DNA of 64,000 bases from DASQZK01 sp963763215 (GTDB taxonomy: Bacteria > Bacteroidota > Bacteroidia > Bacteroidales > GCA-2748055): contig CAVXNX010000023.1 of assembly GCA_963763215.1 (NCBI GenBank), forward strand, positions 372,001-436,000, read 5' to 3'. A program made the position numbers and the translations under genes. How positions within the stretch are numbered: the stretch's first letter is position 1; every line of letters begins with the position of its first letter. Positions 45,895-54,664 of the stretch are shown here, in pieces. The notes beneath the pieces are model-generated. The model was given only the letters and a program-made list of their open reading frames with translations, was not told the origin of the DNA and did no database searches.

Positions 45895-46965
45895 TTATCC
45901 CCGAACCGTGGGCAGATCCTTTTTTGCACGGAGAGAGAAGGACATACACCCGGGAAGGGCGTTCTGAAGCTGAAGGGTCAGTGACCTGAAGGTGAGGAGG
46001 CGGATTTCGCGGCGGATGTTTTCCCAGGTGGATTCCTGCATCTTGGCACCGACCACTTCGATGACGTTAGAGGCGAGGAGGGTTCCGATCTCACCACATG
46101 TTTTCAGGGGAAGGTCCAACGAAAGACCGTAAAGGAAACCTGATGCATAGAGGTCCCCTGCGCCCGTGGTGTCGACAGGCTGAACCTCGCGGGCCGGTAC
46201 GGCAATCCGCTCCCGCCCTTTTGCGATAAGGGATCCTTCGGGCCCGGTTTTGATAACGGCGATGTCGCACAGGCCGGACAGGATCTCAAGGGCTCCTTCC
46301 GGATCCAGGCCGGTGAAAGCCCTGGCCTCTTCTTCATTGGCAAAGACAATGTTGACGTTTTCTTCAATTTCCTTTTGCAGCGAATCCTTGTATTGTTCCA
46401 CGATATTGAAACTGGCCAGGTCAAGACAGGTGATCAGTCCGTTGATCCGGGCAATACGGAGAGCCTTATGGAGAAGGGCGGGGTTGTTGATCAGGTAGCC
46501 TTCGACATAAAAGACGTTAAAGCCGTCGAAAATGTCGGCCGTGATGTCTTCTTCGGACAGTTCGACAGCCGCTCCGAGGTATGTGGCGAAGGTCCGCTCG
46601 GAATCCGGGCTGACGAGAGCAACAGCCCTCCCGGTATCGGTGATCGATGAATACAGGATCGGGTTGACCTTATTCACTTCCATGTCGCGTTTGAAGAAAT
46701 GTCCCATCTCATCATGTCCCACTTTGCCGATAAACGACACCCCAATTCCGAGGTGGGCGAGACCATGTATCGTATTGGCTGCCGAACCGCCGGAAGCTTT
46801 TGTTTTCTTCAGTCCGGCCGTTTCGACATGGATGTAATTGGAAAGTTCCCTGTCCACCAGGGTCATGCTGCCTTTGGGTAATCTGAATTTCTCCAGGATC
46901 GAATCGTCGGTCAGCCGTGTCATGATATCAACCAGGGCATTGCCCATTCCAAGGATTTTCATCAT
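45895..46965 (-). CDS. PfkB-family carbohydrate/adenosine kinase
   Basis: A 356-residue ribokinase-fold kinase. GMGNALVDIM opens it. The first PfkB signature is in ASGGSAANTIHGLAHLG and GKVGHDEMG. The second, with the catalytic Asp and anion hole, is in VDTTGAGDLYASGFLYGL. NEEEARAFTG is the N-x-x-E metal motif. The GGSAANT variant is typical of the adenosine/inosine-guanosine kinase group of Bacteroidota. It phosphorylates a nucleoside or sugar 5'-hydroxyl in the cytoplasm. The C-terminal ~20 residues (after ENIRREIRL) are longer than usual and may be shifted. Confidence 0.88.
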   Translation of the reverse strand: MMKILGMGNALVDIMTRLTDDSILEKFRLPKGSMTLVDRELSNYIHVETAGLKKTKASGGSAANTIHGLAHLGIGVSFIGKVGHDEMGHFFKRDMEVNKVNPILYSSITDTGRAVALVSPDSERTFATYLGAAVELSEEDITADIFDGFNVFYVEGYLINNPALLHKALRIARINGLITCLDLASFNIVEQYKDSLQKEIEENVNIVFANEEEARAFTGLDPEGALEILSGLCDIAVIKTGPEGSLIAKGRERIAVPAREVQPVDTTGAGDLYASGFLYGLSLDLPLKTCGEIGTLLASNVIEVVGAKMQESTWENIRREIRLLTFRSLTLQLQNALPGCMSFSLRAKKDLPTVRG

Positions 46966-47083
46966 TTTGAAATGATCTTATTTGCTGGCGGCCACCCCGG
47001 AGATTTTCTCGTATTGCCGGCCCAAGGTTCCTGGAGAGGGATTCCCCAAAGGATGGAAGCCGTATCAACCTGTTTTACCTAAA

Positions 47084-47109
47084 ACAAAAAAGCCGGCGAA
47101 ACCGGCTTT
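47084..47109 (-). terminator. Terminator after tRNA-Asn
   Basis: On the minus strand AAAGCCGG-TTTCG-CCGGCTTT is followed by TTTTGTTTT, 5 bp after the tRNA 3' end: an 8-bp stem with a T-rich tail. Confidence 0.8.
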
Positions 47110-47113
47110 GGAG

Positions 47114-47187
47114 CTCCCCAGGTAGGACTCGAACCTACGACCTACGGATTAACAGTCCGCCGCTCTAACCAGCTGAGCTACTGAGGA
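47114..47187 (-). tRNA. tRNA-Asn (anticodon GTT)
   Basis: The minus strand folds as a 74-nt cloverleaf. The acceptor stem TCCTCAG pairs with CTGGGGA (one G-T pair), the D arm is GCTC...GAGC, the anticodon loop is CTGTTAA with GTT, and the T arm is GTAGG-TTCGAGT-CCTAC. The discriminator is G, and CCA is not encoded. A promoter and a terminator flank it. Confidence 0.95.
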
Positions 47188-47236
47188 ATTTTCCTGGCAC
47201 TGCAGGGAAGGCTTGTCTCTTCCCGTAAATGCTCCG

Positions 47237-47267
47237 CAAAACTAATAGCTTTTGGTTAATAAACCAA
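47237..47267 (-). promoter_or_regulatory. Promoter of tRNA-Asn
   Basis: Minus strand: -33 TTG at 47267-47265, 20-bp spacer, -7 box TAGTTTTG at 47244-47237, then 49 bp to the tRNA. Both boxes fit the Bacteroidota sigma consensus. Confidence 0.6.
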
Positions 47268-47368
47268 TAATTTAAAAAAAAAAATTAAACAATGGCCCCT
47301 GCCATTCGCGCCGCTGGCGCTTCACGGGATTGAGCCGGAATATGTCGCGCCGGTTGCGTGGTAAACCA

Positions 47369-48010
47369 TTAAAACAGGCCATGCAGTTCGGCGTTGATTT
47401 TATCGATGACTTTGCTCAGATCTTCGGAGTTATCCGGGAAGTTATAATTATCCGCATTAATGATGAGCAGGCGGCCAAGGTTATAGGATTCGATCCAGGC
47501 TTCATAACGTTCATTGAGGCGTTTCAGGTAGTCAAGCCGGATATTGTTTTCATATTTTCTCCCGCGTTTATTGATCTGGTTGACCAGCGTGGGAATCGAT
47601 GCCCTCAGGTAGATCAGCAGATCGGGCGGTTCAATGAGAGAAGACATCAGGTTGAAGAGGGCAAAATAGTTTTCAAAGTCACGTGTTCCCATCAGCCCCA
47701 TGGAATGCAGGTTGGGCGCAAAAATATAGGCGTCTTCATAGATGGTCCGGTCCTGGATCACCGTCTTGTTGGATTGCCTGATCTTGACGATCTGGCTGAA
47801 CCGGCTGTTCAGGAAATAGATCTGAAGGTTGAAGGACCATCGCTGCATATCTTCATAAAAATCATTGAGGTAGGGATTATCATCCACATCCTCATACTGG
47901 GCTTCCCATAAGTAGTGTTTCGCAAGAAGACCGGCCAGGGTTGTTTTTCCCGATCCGATATTACCGGCCACAGCGATATGCATGCCTTTGGCGTTCTGTT
48001 TCCCTGTCAT
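47369..48010 (-). CDS. Deoxynucleoside kinase
   Basis: A 213-residue (or 204 from the second Met at 47983) kinase of the dNK/dGK-dAK family: P-loop AGNIGSGKTT, the base-recognition region FNLQIYFLNSRFSQI, the DRTIYED motif (DRS-type catalytic Arg/Asp) and the lid RGRKYENNIRLDYLKRLNERY. It phosphorylates deoxyadenosine, deoxyguanosine or deoxycytidine in nucleotide salvage in the cytoplasm. The second Met gives the usual family N-terminus MHIAVAGN. Motifs are complete. It stands alone, right of the tRNA. Confidence 0.9.
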   Translation of the reverse strand: MTGKQNAKGMHIAVAGNIGSGKTTLAGLLAKHYLWEAQYEDVDDNPYLNDFYEDMQRWSFNLQIYFLNSRFSQIVKIRQSNKTVIQDRTIYEDAYIFAPNLHSMGLMGTRDFENYFALFNLMSSLIEPPDLLIYLRASIPTLVNQINKRGRKYENNIRLDYLKRLNERYEAWIESYNLGRLLIINADNYNFPDNSEDLSKVIDKINAELHGLF

Positions 48011-48140
48011 GAAATTGTCTAATGGTTTTAGAACTTAAAGATAATGGATGCCCGTTTAATATGGTAATATATTTCCACTTAAATCTCCTCGACCTGCAAA
48101 AGACAGATAGACAAGTCGTTGAGTCTGGGCGGCATCTTGC

Positions 48141-48947
48141 TTAACTTCCCTTTTGCCGGCGATAAACGATGATGTGATTGAGGGTTTGCAGAATCAGGAA
48201 GTCCGGGTGATAATGGGCATTGATAACACCCGGTTCGGGAGGGAGCTGGATGGCCCGGGTCTTCAGACTGGTCATGTTCATTTCCATGAGCAGATTATCC
48301 CGGTAATAATATATGGCATGGTCAAGGACCTGGAAGTCGGGGATTCCCTCCACATTGAACGCTGTTTTGAAACCGCCTTCCTTATTCAGCACGAGGATGC
48401 CTGTACTGGGAACATCGATGTAAAGGTCATTCTGGTAGGCCGTAAAGAATGAAGGGAGGCGGGGGCTGGTGAAATACGGGTTCAGATCCACATTTCTCAC
48501 CTCAGGGATGAAATTCTTACTGAGTTTGACCAGGCTGTTGGTGTAGATATTGTAAAACCACAGGCTCATATCGCCGGTCGAAACGATGGAAAAGATGTCA
48601 TACATCCCGAGCTCATCGAGGTAAAACGGGCGCAGGACTGGTTTAAGGGCTGAGTCGAGCACAATGACCTGTTGCTGGTTCCGGAAGAGGCAAACCGGTT
48701 GGGCCGGGTTGGAAACATCGATGAGGTCGGGCATCGTATTGCCGGAAAACCGGAAACTGTAGAAATGGTGATAGGGAGGCACGAGTTTGACCAGGCTGTC
48801 ATGATCGGTATAATAAAGGTTTCCCTGGTAGTCGGTTGTAAAAAACGTTGTCCGGACATCGATGACAACGGTCCTGTCGTATTGTGAATACAGGGGGACC
48901 GCCGAAAAAGTGGCCAGTAAACAGATGAGAAACCGGCTTAAGGTCAT
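48141..48947 (-). CDS. Secreted hypothetical propeller-like protein
   Basis: A 268-residue protein with a signal peptide (FLICLLATFSAVPLYSQ). Its body shows regular beta strands with YYTDHDSLVKLVPPYHHFY, LDSALKPVLRPFYLDELGM and IFSIVSTGDMSLWFYNIYTN, suggesting a small beta-propeller. This Bacteroidota group often stands next to GH3/QueA genes, as here (2 bp before the GH3 start on the same strand), but its role is not known. No lipobox. I do not assign a family name. Confidence 0.6.
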   Translation of the reverse strand: MTLSRFLICLLATFSAVPLYSQYDRTVVIDVRTTFFTTDYQGNLYYTDHDSLVKLVPPYHHFYSFRFSGNTMPDLIDVSNPAQPVCLFRNQQQVIVLDSALKPVLRPFYLDELGMYDIFSIVSTGDMSLWFYNIYTNSLVKLSKNFIPEVRNVDLNPYFTSPRLPSFFTAYQNDLYIDVPSTGILVLNKEGGFKTAFNVEGIPDFQVLDHAIYYYRDNLLMEMNMTSLKTRAIQLPPEPGVINAHYHPDFLILQTLNHIIVYRRQKGS

Positions 48948-48949
48948 GC

Positions 48950-50467
48950 TCAGTTCCCGTTGAGAATGGCCATCAGCTCGTCGATGTATTTGCGATCATT
49001 CGAGAGCCGTGGCATTTTATTCTGTCCTCCGAGTTTTCCTTTTTTCTGGAACCATTTATAGAACGTACCCTTTGGCATGATCCGTACGGTCGGAAGGACG
49101 AGGGTGATACTTTTGTATCTCTTGGCCTCGTAGTCGGAATTGATCGATTGAAGCGTCGCATCGAGCGTAATGGTGAATTGATGAAGGTCGTCGGGTTCTT
49201 TTTCAAATTCAATCAGCCACTCATGAGATCCCTGGGCGCTTGCATCCATGTAGACGGGTGCGGCGGTGAATTCGCTGATCTGGGCCCCGGTTTTTTCACA
49301 GGCGGCCAACAGGGCTTTTTCCGCATTGTCGATGATCACTTCCTCACCGAAGGCATTGATGAAATGCCGGGTCCGGCCCGAAATTTTAAATTTATGCGGG
49401 GAGAGTGAAGTGAAAAAGATGGTGTCGCCGATGACGTACCGCCATAATCCGGAATTGGTGGAGATCACGATGGCGTAATTGACCCCCGTTTCCACGTCCT
49501 TGACGGTGAACACGGGGGGATTTTCATCATGGAGGTTTTCGAGGGGAATGAACTCGTAAAAAATTCCGTAATCGAGCATCAGCAGCATATCGTCGCGGGA
49601 AGGATCATCCTGGATGCCGAAAAACCCTTCCGAGGCATTATACGTTTCGAGGTAATGCATCGAAGGAGAGGGAATGATCTGCCGGAACTGTTCCCGGTAA
49701 GGGGCAAAACTGACACCCCCGTGGGTGAAGAGTTCGAGGTTGGGCCAGACATCGAGAATACTGGTTTTTCCGGTGTATTCCAGGATATATTTGATGAGAA
49801 CAAGAACCCAGGAGGGGACGCCGGCAATGTTTGTGACATTTTCATTAACCGTATGGTGGGCCAGCTTTTCCAGCTTCTCTTCCCATTCCGGAAGAAGGGC
49901 AATTTTGGAAGAAGGGGTCCGGATGAAGGTCGACCAAAAGGGAAGATTCTCAATCAGGATGGCCGATAAATCGCCGTAATACGACTGGTTGCTGAAATTG
50001 TTGATCTGGTGGCTCCCGCCGAGAGTCAGGACCTTTCCTTTCAGGACATTGGTATCCGGGTAATTGTTTGTATAGATCGCCATCACATCTTTCCCTCCCC
50101 TGAAATGGCAGTCTTCCAGGGCTTCAGTGCTGACGGGTATAAATTTGCTTTTATCGTTGGTCGTCCCCGACGATTTGGCGAACCACCTGATTTCGGTGGG
50201 CCAGAGCAGGTTTTGTTCCCCTTCCCGCAGGCGTTGCACGTAGGGTTTGATATCTTCATAGCTCTGAAGCTGCACCCTGGCCTGGTACTCTTCAATGGTC
50301 ATATCGTCATAATAGCCGTGCTGTTTACCCCATTCGGTGTTCTTTGCAAAACCAATAAGACGGGTGAACATTTCATTCTGAACGTTATACGGGTATTTTC
50401 GGAACAGGTCGATATTGTAATTCCGCTTAACGTTCAGCCAGCTGACAATGGAATTGATGATCGGCAT
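48950..50467 (-). CDS. GH3 auxin-responsive promoter family (acyl-adenylate/amidosynthetase-like)
   Basis: A 505-residue protein with the GH3 fold. FAKSSGTTNDKSKFIPVS is the first ATP motif. LETYNASEGFFGIQDD is the second, and YAIVISTNSGLWRYVIGDTI the third, followed by FKISGRTRHFINAFGEEV (adenylate-binding). Plant GH3 enzymes conjugate amino acids to acyl hormones through an acyl-AMP; the substrate of bacterial members is mostly unknown. It lies 2 bp from the propeller-like gene and 10 bp from queA, in a translationally compact run. Confidence 0.9.
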   Translation of the reverse strand: MPIINSIVSWLNVKRNYNIDLFRKYPYNVQNEMFTRLIGFAKNTEWGKQHGYYDDMTIEEYQARVQLQSYEDIKPYVQRLREGEQNLLWPTEIRWFAKSSGTTNDKSKFIPVSTEALEDCHFRGGKDVMAIYTNNYPDTNVLKGKVLTLGGSHQINNFSNQSYYGDLSAILIENLPFWSTFIRTPSSKIALLPEWEEKLEKLAHHTVNENVTNIAGVPSWVLVLIKYILEYTGKTSILDVWPNLELFTHGGVSFAPYREQFRQIIPSPSMHYLETYNASEGFFGIQDDPSRDDMLLMLDYGIFYEFIPLENLHDENPPVFTVKDVETGVNYAIVISTNSGLWRYVIGDTIFFTSLSPHKFKISGRTRHFINAFGEEVIIDNAEKALLAACEKTGAQISEFTAAPVYMDASAQGSHEWLIEFEKEPDDLHQFTITLDATLQSINSDYEAKRYKSITLVLPTVRIMPKGTFYKWFQKKGKLGGQNKMPRLSNDRKYIDELMAILNGN

Positions 50468-50477
50468 CCGGTTGGTA

Positions 50478-51527
50478 TTAGAGAATTAACATGGCATCGC
50501 CGTAGGTGCCAAAGCGGTATTTTTCTTTGATGGCAATTTTGTAAGCTTTCATCAGAAAATCGTATCCGGCAAAGGCGGAGACCATCATCAGCAAGGTGGA
50601 CAGGGGAAGGTGGAAATTGGACACCATGCTGGTGGGAACGCTGAATTCGTAAGGCGGAAAGATAAACTTATTGGTCCATCCGTCGTAGGGTTTCAGATAT
50701 CCATCGGTTGACACCGAACTTTCCAGGGTGCGCAGCACGGTGGTGCCGACGGCGCAAATCTGCCTCCTGGCTTCCCTGGCTGAATTCACCATGTTTGCAG
50801 CCTCTTCGGTGATGACGATGCGTTCGGAATCCATCTTATGCTTGGTGAGGTCTTCCACATCAACGGTCCGGAAGTTCCCCAGTCCCACATGAAGGGTGAT
50901 AAAAGAAAAATCGACGCCCTTGATCTCCAGCCTTTTCATCAGCTCCCGGCTGAAATGCATCCCGGCCGTAGGTGCTGCCACGGCGCCTTCATGACTGGCA
51001 AAAATGGTCTGGTAACGCTCCCGGTCCTCGGGTTCGACATTACGTTTGATAAATTTCGGCAGTGGCGTTTCACCGAGGCTGTAGAGCGTTTTTTTGAAAT
51101 CTTCATAATCGCCGTCATAAAGAAACCGGAGTGTCCTCCCCCGGGAAGTGGTGTTGTCGATCACTTCGGCAACCAGGAGATCATTTTCGCCGAAATACAA
51201 TTTATTTCCGATCCGGATCTTTCGTGCAGGATCCACCAGGACATCCCAAAGACGTTGCTCACGGTTGAGTTCACGGAGAAGGAAAACCTCGATCTCTGCC
51301 CCTGTCTTTTCCTTATTTCCATAGAGCCGGGCGGGAAAAACTTTGGTGTTGTTAAAGACCATGACATCTTCATTCTGATAAAAGTCGATGATATCCTTGA
51401 AGATGCGGTGCTCAATATCTCCTGTTTCCCTGTTCAGAATCATAAGTCTCGACTCATCCCGGTTTTCAGCGGGGTACTTGGCGATCAATTCGACGGGAAG
51501 GTTAAACTTATACTGTGATAATTTCAT
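50478..51527 (-). CDS. queA: tRNA preQ1(34) S-adenosylmethionine ribosyltransferase-isomerase
   Basis: A 349-residue enzyme matching QueA from end to end: MKLSQYKFNLPVELIAKYPA, ESRLMILNRETGDIEHRIF, MVFNNTKVFPARLYGNKE, VAAPTAGMHFSRELM, LHVGLGNFRTVDVEDLTKHKM and LPLSTLLMMVSAFAG. It moves the ribosyl part of SAM to preQ1 at tRNA position 34 and isomerises it to epoxyqueuosine. The 10-bp gap to GH3 and the 38-bp gap to truB put it in the conserved FtsX-UppP-TruB-QueA block. Intact. Confidence 0.97.
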   Translation of the reverse strand: MKLSQYKFNLPVELIAKYPAENRDESRLMILNRETGDIEHRIFKDIIDFYQNEDVMVFNNTKVFPARLYGNKEKTGAEIEVFLLRELNREQRLWDVLVDPARKIRIGNKLYFGENDLLVAEVIDNTTSRGRTLRFLYDGDYEDFKKTLYSLGETPLPKFIKRNVEPEDRERYQTIFASHEGAVAAPTAGMHFSRELMKRLEIKGVDFSFITLHVGLGNFRTVDVEDLTKHKMDSERIVITEEAANMVNSAREARRQICAVGTTVLRTLESSVSTDGYLKPYDGWTNKFIFPPYEFSVPTSMVSNFHLPLSTLLMMVSAFAGYDFLMKAYKIAIKEKYRFGTYGDAMLIL

Positions 51528-51565
51528 TTTATCTAAACGTTATTAATATGATTTTCAGATGGTCA

Positions 51566-52282
51566 TTATTGACCCGGGCTGATGGTTTCAGTTTTTTTGA
51601 TAAACTGGTCGATGGTCAAAGCGTTGTCCACTTCATATCGGCCGATCCGGGTTCGTCTCAGGCCGGTGAGATGAGCGCCGCTGTTGAGTGCGTCGCCGAG
51701 ATCACGGGCGAAAGAACGGATGTAAGTCCCTTTACTGCATACAATCCGGACAATGATCGTTGGCAGTTCAAAATGGATAAGTTCGAGACCGTGGAATTCA
51801 ACCTTATTCGGTTTCAGGGTAATATCCTTGCCTTTCCTGGCGTATTCGTACGCTCTTTTTCCATTCAGGTTCTTGGCTGAAAACAACGGAGGCACCTGAT
51901 CCTGAATTCCTTTAAACGATTCCAGCACAGATAAAACAGAGCCTGTGGTGATATGTTCAAACGGAAAGGTCTTATCGATCCCGGTTTCAAGGTCGAACGA
52001 CGGTGTCGTTTCGCCGAGCCGGATGGTGGCCACATATTCCTTCTCCTCAGCCTGGTAGGCCTGGATGGTTTTTGTTTGTTTTCCGCTGCAAACGACCATC
52101 AGGCCTGTCGCCAGCGGGTCGAGCGTGCCGGCATGCCCAACTTTTAATTTTTTCAATCCGTAATGACCGCAAAGAACGTTTTTTACTTTCCGGACGACAT
52201 CAAAGGACGTCCAGTTCAGATCCTTGTCAATGAGAATAAGTTCTCCTTCTTCAGGATAGCTATGCACATGTTTTTCCTCCAT
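51566..52282 (-). CDS. truB: tRNA pseudouridine(55) synthase
   Basis: The start at 52282 gives MEEKHVHSYPEEGELILIDK; an in-frame Met at 52327 would overlap uppP and is unlikely. The catalytic Asp lies in KVGHAGTLDPLATGLM. KEYVATIRLGETTPSFDLET, RAYEYARKGKDITL and CSKGTYIRSFARDLG are TruB hallmarks. It makes pseudouridine at position 55 of the T-loop of tRNAs. Length (238 residues) is standard for the short Bacteroidota form that lacks a long PUA tail. It follows uppP directly. Confidence 0.96.
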   Translation of the reverse strand: MEEKHVHSYPEEGELILIDKDLNWTSFDVVRKVKNVLCGHYGLKKLKVGHAGTLDPLATGLMVVCSGKQTKTIQAYQAEEKEYVATIRLGETTPSFDLETGIDKTFPFEHITTGSVLSVLESFKGIQDQVPPLFSAKNLNGKRAYEYARKGKDITLKPNKVEFHGLELIHFELPTIIVRIVCSKGTYIRSFARDLGDALNSGAHLTGLRRTRIGRYEVDNALTIDQFIKKTETISPGQ

Positions 52283-52287
52283 CAATT

Positions 52288-53074
52288 TTATGCAAATATA
52301 ATAGCGATCAGACCCAAAACGGCACAATACACAGCAAAATAGATGAGTTTACCTCTCTTGACAATATTTATCATCCATCGGCAGGCGATCAGTCCGGCGA
52401 TGAAAGCGGCAAGGAAACCGGCGATGAGGACGCCGGCGCTTATGCCTGGTCCGGGCGTTTTTTCCATCTCAAGGAAGTCGAGCAGGTTTGCCCCGATGAT
52501 CGGAAGGAGTACCATGAGAAAGGAAAACCGGGCGACTTCTTCCCGTTTGTTCCCCAGGATGACACCGGTGGAAATCGTCGCCCCCGAACGGGAGATTCCC
52601 GGGATTACCGCCAGGGCCTGGGCGATGCCGATGATCAGGGCATCGACAAATGGAATGTGTTTTTGACCTTCTTTTCGTTTGAGAGACGCCAATCCCAGCA
52701 TAACGGCCGTAATCAGCAGCATACTTCCGATAAACACCAGGTTTCCGCTGAAAAGTGTCTTCGACCTGGTCCTTAAACAGAAGGCCGACGATGAGAACAG
52801 GTACCATCGATAACAGGATCTTCAGGATATAACGGGTCGAATCGTTGTACCGGAAGGTCAGTCCTTCTTTCAGGAGTTTAACGATCTCAGAGAAGAAAAT
52901 GACAATAGTGCTGAGAACGGTTGCCCCGTGCACCACCACTGTGAATGTCAGGCTCTGGTTAATGTCAGTACCGAGCAAAACCTGGCCGATTTCCAGGTGC
53001 CCGCTGCTGCTGACCGGCAGGAATTCGGTCAATCCCTGGACGATTCCAAGGATTATCGCTTCTATCCAGTTCAT
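52288..53074 (-). CDS. uppP: Undecaprenyl-diphosphatase (one frame break)
   Basis: The 5' frame (to about 52760) starts MNWIEAIILGIVQGLTEFLP followed by VSSSGHLEIGQVLLG, the BacA signature with its catalytic Glu and SSSGH. The 3' frame, from about 52740, includes MLLITAVMLGLASLKRKEGQ, ALAVIPGISRSGATI (PGxSRSG) and the last helices. One base is lost or gained at about 52740-52765. The enzyme removes a phosphate from undecaprenyl diphosphate and recycles the lipid carrier for wall and capsule synthesis. Gene order FtsX-DUF3098-UppP-TruB-QueA is conserved in Bacteroidota, so the break is probably an assembly artefact. Confidence 0.92.
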
Positions 53075-53081
53075 GCTGGTA

Positions 53082-53342
53082 TTATTCTACGGATTTATCT
53101 TTGGGTTTTTTCATGATGGCCCAGATCTCGAAAATGAATCCGAAAAGCACGACCATGGGAGCCAGGGTGATACGTCTGAAACTGAAAAGTTCTTTCCCGT
53201 TAAAAACGTTGGGATCGCTAGAACCACCACCGATCATGAAAATAAATCCGATAATGATGATGAGAAATCCAATGATCAGAAGAACATAATTTTCCTGCTG
53301 CAGCGGGAATCCAGGTTTGTTATCTGAGAGATTTTTGCTCAT
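53082..53342 (-). CDS. DUF3098 membrane protein
   Basis: An 86-residue protein with two membrane helices (YVLLIIGFLIIIIGFIFMIG and LAPMVVLFGFIFEIWAIM) and the family segment GGGSSDPNVFNGKELFSFRR between them. DUF3098 proteins lie between FtsX and UppP in most Bacteroidota and may act in cell division or lipid-carrier recycling; no biochemical role is known. It ends 8 bp before uppP. Confidence 0.92.
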   Translation of the reverse strand: MSKNLSDNKPGFPLQQENYVLLIIGFLIIIIGFIFMIGGGSSDPNVFNGKELFSFRRITLAPMVVLFGFIFEIWAIMKKPKDKSVE

Positions 53343-53473
53343 GAGGTATTTGTATGATTAATATTGATGGAATATTCGTGTTTATCAAACGTACAAATTA
53401 TGAAATTGTTTCAGGCCCCGGCTTCATCATTTGGCTCCTTTGGGGCCCATGCCAACACGCCCTTCGGCACTTT

Positions 53474-54352
53474 TCAATAATAAAGGTCATCTCTTTTCAG
53501 GTTCAGGTACCGGTTAACCGCGAAAAAGGTGGAAACCATACTGATCACAACGCCCGTCAGGATGACAGAAAGAAACAGAAGCCCGATGATATCGGGATCC
53601 AGGATATACAGGATATCGCTGACCTGTTTCTGGGCGAGAACAATCAGACCCATCAGCAGGGCAATGGCGATCAGTGAAGCGACAAATCCATGGTAGATGC
53701 CCTTCCAGATAAAAGGTCTGCGGATGAAGGCCCGGGTGGCCCCGACCAGCTTCATCGTATGAATGATGAAACGTTTGGAATAGACGCTGAGGCGAATGGT
53801 ATTGTTGATCAGGGTAAGGGCGATAAGCAGGAGAAGAAACGAGAACGAGATGAGGACCATGCTGATCTTTTTGACATTGGCATTGATCTCATGGATCAGG
53901 GTTTTCCGGTAGTAGATATCGTTGATCTGGGGATAGGTTTTCAATTCCTTTTCAATATACAGGATGCTGTCGGGGTTTGCCCATGGAGCTTTAAGCCGGA
54001 CTTTGATCACCGCAGGCAGAGGATTGTAGCCCAGGAATTCGATGAAATCCTCACCGAGGGCTTTCCGGGTCTCCACTGCCGCTTCTTCCTTGGAGATATA
54101 ATCCGTGCTCCTGACGTATGTCTTGGCATCGAGGATCTTTTTGAGCTGCTGCATATCGGCCTCACGGAGGTTATCCTTCAATTCGATATTGAACCCGATG
54201 TTTTCCTTTACGTAGTTCCGGATGCTCCGCGCATTGAGCAGCAGAAAACCCACTATTCCCAGGAGGAAGAGGACCAGCGAGATACTGATCACTGTGGTCA
54301 GTGAGGAGCTCCTGAGCTGCCTGCGGGAGATCTGGTTTTCTTTAGTGGCCAT
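53474..54352 (-). CDS. ftsX: Cell division protein FtsX
   Basis: A 292-residue permease-like protein with four helices: helix 1 (TVISISLVLFLLGIVGFLLL), an extracytoplasmic domain (residues ~60-165: KENIGFNIELKDNL, YISKEEAAVETRKALGEDF, IKVRLKAPWANPDS), then helices around residues 170-285. The loop IIHTMKLVGATRAFIRRPF is the FtsX signature between helices 2 and 3. With FtsE it regulates peptidoglycan hydrolases at the septum; ftsE is not in the window. It heads the conserved DUF3098-uppP-truB-queA run. Confidence 0.93.
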   Translation of the reverse strand: MATKENQISRRQLRSSSLTTVISISLVLFLLGIVGFLLLNARSIRNYVKENIGFNIELKDNLREADMQQLKKILDAKTYVRSTDYISKEEAAVETRKALGEDFIEFLGYNPLPAVIKVRLKAPWANPDSILYIEKELKTYPQINDIYYRKTLIHEINANVKKISMVLISFSFLLLLIALTLINNTIRLSVYSKRFIIHTMKLVGATRAFIRRPFIWKGIYHGFVASLIAIALLMGLIVLAQKQVSDILYILDPDIIGLLFLSVILTGVVISMVSTFFAVNRYLNLKRDDLYY

Positions 54353-54664
54353 CGGTCAATAAACGATTGAGTGGCAAATTTATAAATATTTGGTTCCAAA
54401 ATAAAAAAAAAGCCACTTAAGATGCCTGTCCGTCCTTAAGCAGTATTCTGAAAGAATTCAGAATCGATAAGTTCCTGGTAATTAGAAATATATATCAATA
54501 CCACCGGAGAGCCGCAGCCGGCAGGGGACCCATGTAAAACGGCAGGTTCAGGCCCGGTGGTATTTCGGACCGGATGAATTTACCGGAGATTCCGGTTCGG
54601 GGAAGCCCTTCAGTATGAGACTGACCCATTGCCGGGCAATCGGAAAGAAGGGGAACGCTCAGGT
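54353..54664. other. Spacer between ilvE and ftsX
   Basis: No gene is visible. An AT-rich zone with a terminator-like hairpin (54402-54440) is followed by a short ATTCTG/CAGAAT dyad at about 54445-54465. Confidence 0.5.
54402..54440 (-). terminator. Hairpin with T-run downstream of ilvE
   Basis: On the minus strand CTTAAG, a 13-base loop and CTTAAG are followed by TGGC and nine Ts. The stem is only 6 bp but the T-run is long. Confidence 0.45.
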
